From contig JAKAZN010000084.1 in the NCBI GenBank assembly GCA_021815835.1, positions 1-7,205 of the forward strand: a stretch of 7,205 bases of DNA. Direction: 5' to 3'. This stretch comes from Pseudomonadota bacterium (GTDB taxonomy: Bacteria; Pseudomonadota; Alphaproteobacteria; Acetobacterales; Acetobacteraceae). Position 1 is the stretch's first letter. Each line of letters begins with the position of its first letter. The notes under the pieces were generated by a model that saw nothing but the letters and a program-made list of their open reading frames with translations, was not told the DNA's origin and ran no database searches. The translations under genes were made by a program, and so were the position numbers. Shown one piece after another: positions 4,983 to 7,205 of the stretch.

Positions 4983-5742
4983 CCCCCTGCTCGCCGGCGA
5001 GACCGCGCTGGTGACCGGCGCCGCCTCCGGCATCGGCCGCGGCATCGCCCGCGCGCTCGCCGCCGAAGGCGTCCGGCTCGCGCTGTCCGACATCGACCCC
5101 GAGCGCGGCGGCGCGGTGGCGGCCGAACTCGGCGCCGCGTTCCTGGCCGCCGACCTTTCCCGCCCGGACGCCGCCGCGCCGCTGTTCGAGGCCGCGATTG
5201 CAGCGCTCGGCACGCTTTCGCTGCTGGTGCACAGCGCCTCCCCGCGCCGCCCGGAATCGCAAACGATCCTGGCGGTGACCGAGGCCGAGTGGGACGCGAT
5301 GCTCACCACCAATCTCCGTGCCGGTTTCGTGCTGGGCCGCGCGGCGGCGGCGCACATGATCGCGCGCGGCGTGCGCGGGCGGATGCTGTTCGTGACCTCG
5401 CTGCATGCGGAAACCCCCCGCAACCTGCCGCATTATTCCGCCGCCAAGGCGGGCGAGACGATGCTGGTGAAGGAGCTCGCCCGCGCGCTCGGCCCGCACG
5501 GCATCCGGGTGAACGCGATCGCACCGGGCGCGATCCCGGGCGGCGGGTTCGCAGCGGATGTCACGGCGCTGGAGCGAATGATCCCGCTCGGCCGCACTGG
5601 CACGCCCGAGGATGTCGCGGCCATGGCGATGGCGCTGCTGTCGGAACGATTCGGCCGCTACGTCACCGGCACGACCGTCGCGGTGGATGGCGGGCTGGCC
5701 TTGTATAACTGGATTCCCGCCCCAAGGGATTCCGGCTGCTGA
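4975..5742 (+). CDS. Short-chain dehydrogenase/reductase (SDR)
   Basis: A 255-residue classical SDR, an NAD(P)-dependent oxidoreductase of alcohols, ketones or 3-oxoacyl groups in the cytoplasm. The Rossmann glycine motif TGAASGIG is at 14-21, an acidic residue follows beta-strand 2 (D39 and D41 in LSDIDP), which suggests NAD(H) preference, and the catalytic set is N113, S142, Y154 and K158 (HYSAAK). The cofactor-exit motif APGAIPGG is at 183-190 and the C-terminal VDGGL at 237-241. The usual NNAG motif is replaced by HSAS at 86-89. It overlaps the MaoC gene by 8 bases, and phnF starts 6 bases after its stop. A hydratase followed by a reductase suggests consecutive steps on one acyl or beta-hydroxy compound, but this is inference. 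Substrate is unknown; a name such as 3-oxoacyl-ACP reductase would be over-specific. Confidence 0.92.
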   Translation: MADPLLAGETALVTGAASGIGRGIARALAAEGVRLALSDIDPERGGAVAAELGAAFLAADLSRPDAAAPLFEAAIAALGTLSLLVHSASPRRPESQTILAVTEAEWDAMLTTNLRAGFVLGRAAAAHMIARGVRGRMLFVTSLHAETPRNLPHYSAAKAGETMLVKELARALGPHGIRVNAIAPGAIPGGGFAADVTALERMIPLGRTGTPEDVAAMAMALLSERFGRYVTGTTVAVDGGLALYNWIPAPRDSGC

Positions 5743-5748
5743 CCCGCG

Positions 5749-6486
5749 ATGCCCGCCCGCGCGCCGAAGCCGCACGCCAAGGACCGCGATACGATCTGGC
5801 AGCAAATCGCCACCACCCTGCGCGCCGAGATTGCCGCCGGCACGCCGCCCCCGGGCGGTCGGCTGCCATCGGAGGCGGCGCTCGCCGCGCGCTTCGCCGT
5901 CAATCGCCACACCGTGCGCCAGGGGCTGGGCGCGCTCGCCCGCGAGGGGCTGATCCAGATCGCCCAGGGCCGCGGCAGTTTCGTGGCCGAGGACGTGCTG
6001 GACTACGCGATCGGCCCGCGCACTCGGTTTTCCGAGTGGATCCGCCGGCATAACCGCGAGCCGGGCGGGCAGGTGCTGCGCCTGATCGAAATTCGCGCCG
6101 AGGCGTCCGTGGCGCGCGGCCTCGACGTGGCGGAGGGCAGCCCGGTGATCCTGCTGGAGCGCCTTGGCCTGGCGGACGGACGGCCCGTCAGCCTGACCAC
6201 ACATCATTTCCCGGCCGCGCTCGGCGCCGGGTTGCTGGACGCGCTCCGCGATCAGCCCGGCATCTCCGCGGCGCTGGCGGCGATCGGGATCGCCGACTAC
6301 CGCCGCCAGGTCTCGCGCGTGACCGCGCGCCCACCCACGGCCGAGGAAGCGGCGCTGCTCCGCATCCCCCGCTCCCGTCCGCTGCTCGTCGCCGAGAACG
6401 TGAATGTCGATGCGGCCGGCCGGGTGGTGGAATTCGGCCTGGCGCGCTACCCGACGCCGCGCGTGCAATTGGTGTTCGAACCCTGA
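5749..6486 (+). CDS. phnF: GntR-family regulator PhnF (phosphonate metabolism)
   Basis: A 245-residue transcription regulator of the HutC/PhnF branch of the GntR family. The winged helix-turn-helix is at about 15-80: LPSE at 39-42, the recognition helix region RFAVNRHTVRQGLGAL at 49-63 and the wing GRGSFV at 74-79. A linker DYAIGPRTRFSEW at 85-97 is typical of PhnF proteins. The UTRA effector domain follows from about 98 to 240, with the ERLGLADGRPVSLTTHHFP stretch at 137-155 and a C-terminal EFGLARYPTPRVQLVF. PhnF proteins repress genes for phosphonate uptake and cleavage or phosphate scavenging. It is followed after 11 bases by phnM, which fits. No ribosome binding site is visible before ATG 5749; translation is probably coupled to the SDR gene whose stop is 6 bases away. 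Confidence 0.92.
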   Translation: MPARAPKPHAKDRDTIWQQIATTLRAEIAAGTPPPGGRLPSEAALAARFAVNRHTVRQGLGALAREGLIQIAQGRGSFVAEDVLDYAIGPRTRFSEWIRRHNREPGGQVLRLIEIRAEASVARGLDVAEGSPVILLERLGLADGRPVSLTTHHFPAALGAGLLDALRDQPGISAALAAIGIADYRRQVSRVTARPPTAEEAALLRIPRSRPLLVAENVNVDAAGRVVEFGLARYPTPRVQLVFEP

Positions 6487-6490
6487 AAGG
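6486..6490 (+). promoter_or_regulatory. Ribosome binding site of phnM
   Basis: AAAGG, whose first base is the last base of the phnF stop codon, lies seven bases before ATG 6498. It supports this start and close coupling of the two genes. Confidence 0.55.
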
Positions 6491-6497
6491 TCCGGGA

Positions 6498-7205
6498 ATG
6501 CTAGACTGGTCCCTCACCGGCGGCGCGGTGCTGATCCCCGGCGCCGGCCTCCGCCCGGCGGCATTGTCGTTGGCGGATGGCGCGATCGGCGCGCTGGACC
6601 ACGCCGGCTCGGGGCGGCGTTTCGACGCCACCGGCCTGTGGGTGCTGCCCGGCATCGTCGATCTGCACGGCGACGCGCATGAACGCCAGATGCAGCCCCG
6701 CCCCGGCGTCGATTTCCCCGCCCCGGTCGCGATCGCCGATACCGAGGCCCAGTTGCTGGCGAACGGCATCACCACCGCCTTCCTCGGCATCACCCTGTCC
6801 TGGGAACCCGGGCTGCGCGGGATCGGGTCCTGGCGGGCGCTGCTCGCGGCGCTGGCGGCGCGTCGCGGCGCCTGCGACCTGCGCGTCCATCTGCGCTGGG
6901 AGGCGTTCAACCTGGATGCGGTGGACGAAGCCGAGGCGGATATCGACGCCGGGCGCGTGCATCTGCTGGCCTTCAACGACCACACCCCGGCGATCCTCGC
7001 GCGCCTCGACGATGCCGCCGCGGCGGCGAAATACACCGAGCGCGCGGGCGTGACTCCGGACGCCTTCCGCGCCGTCGCCGCCCGCGTGACCGGACGGGAC
7101 GCGGAGGTGCCGCCCGCCCAGGCGCGGCTCGCCGCCGCCGCCCGGCGGGCAGGGATTCCGATGGCGAGCCACGACGACGCCACGGTGGCGGACCGCGCCC
7201 GGTTC
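6498..7205 (+). CDS. phnM: PhnM, phosphonate C-P lyase pathway diphosphatase (partial)
   Basis: The first 236 codons of a gene that is open to the window end. PhnM is an amidohydrolase-fold enzyme that removes diphosphate from alpha-D-ribose 1-methylphosphonate 5-triphosphate before PhnJ breaks the carbon-phosphorus bond. Diagnostic motifs are PGIVDLHGDAHERQ at 51-64, where D55, H57, D59 and H61 correspond to the metal-site region, PRPGVDFPAP at 67-76, ITTAFLGITLSWEPGLRG at 91-108, HLRWE at 131-135, FNDHTP at 159-164 and ASHDDAT at 223-229. The full protein is usually near 380 residues, so about 145 are missing. It follows phnF by 11 bases. The DLHGDAHERQ form differs from the E. coli DLHTDNLEK form and is the variant I associate with alphaproteobacteria. 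Confidence 0.93.
   Translation, partial: MLDWSLTGGAVLIPGAGLRPAALSLADGAIGALDHAGSGRRFDATGLWVLPGIVDLHGDAHERQMQPRPGVDFPAPVAIADTEAQLLANGITTAFLGITLSWEPGLRGIGSWRALLAALAARRGACDLRVHLRWEAFNLDAVDEAEADIDAGRVHLLAFNDHTPAILARLDDAAAAAKYTERAGVTPDAFRAVAARVTGRDAEVPPAQARLAAAARRAGIPMASHDDATVADRARF

Noticed and set aside
4945..6468. Long minus-strand open frame opposite the SDR and phnF genes
   Set aside because: Compositionally a GC-rich shadow (Arg/Gly/Ala/His-rich); the plus strand encodes SDR and PhnF with all motifs.
6490..6513. Possible PhnF operator at the phnM start (CTAGAC core between GGTCC direct repeats)
   Set aside because: It only partly resembles the GntR/HutC-type core and has no clear palindrome; it overlaps the phnM start codon. 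Not strong enough to call.

Overview
The window is very GC-rich with dense, tightly packed genes and looks like the chromosome of an alphaproteobacterium. Rhodospirillales, and Acetobacteraceae in particular, is my best guess from the S21 C-terminal tail, the membrane-bound ferritin MbfA and the codon use, but this is inference without a search. No tRNA, rRNA, CRISPR array, insertion sequence or prophage gene was found.

Layout. (1) 1-356 (+): a 12-bp triple repeat at the window edge, a possible promoter, and rpsU (ribosomal protein S21) starting at GTG 153. (2) 386-796 (-): a small unrecognised membrane protein with a coiled coil and a proline-rich tail, convergent with rpsU across a GC-rich hairpin. 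(3) 903-3769 (-): a three-gene operon in the order mbfA (ferritin-like/VIT1 iron exporter), a cytochrome b561, and a two-HKD phospholipase D/cardiolipin-synthase-like lipoprotein. The last two overlap by ATGA, and an 8-bp perfect hairpin ends exactly one base before the last start codon. (4) 3770-3934: a divergent intergenic stretch with a four-tract G-quadruplex motif. (5) 3935-4429 (+): a small two-gene cassette, a DUF4258-like gene that is broken and an intact DUF2283 gene. (6) 4485-7205 (+): a MaoC-type hydratase, an SDR oxidoreductase, the GntR/UTRA regulator phnF, and the 5' part of phnM, which runs off the window. All are within a few bases of each other or overlapping.

How the parts work together. 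The minus-strand operon joins iron storage/export (MbfA) to a membrane haem protein that could move electrons for iron or oxygen chemistry, and to a lipid-modifying lipoprotein; the functional link is inference. On the plus strand, PhnF and PhnM point to phosphonate use through the C-P lyase pathway. The hydratase and reductase upstream appear to be co-transcribed with them, an arrangement whose meaning I cannot assign.

The most striking observation is the broken gene at 3935-4217. It carries an in-frame TGA, a 16-bp tandem duplication that shifts the frame, and a second, perfect 15-bp in-frame tandem duplication 70 bases later. Removing one 16-bp copy rejoins the two halves into one continuous small protein. 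I see no clear sign of a wholly new multi-gene system; the rest is recognisable gene families in partly unusual company.
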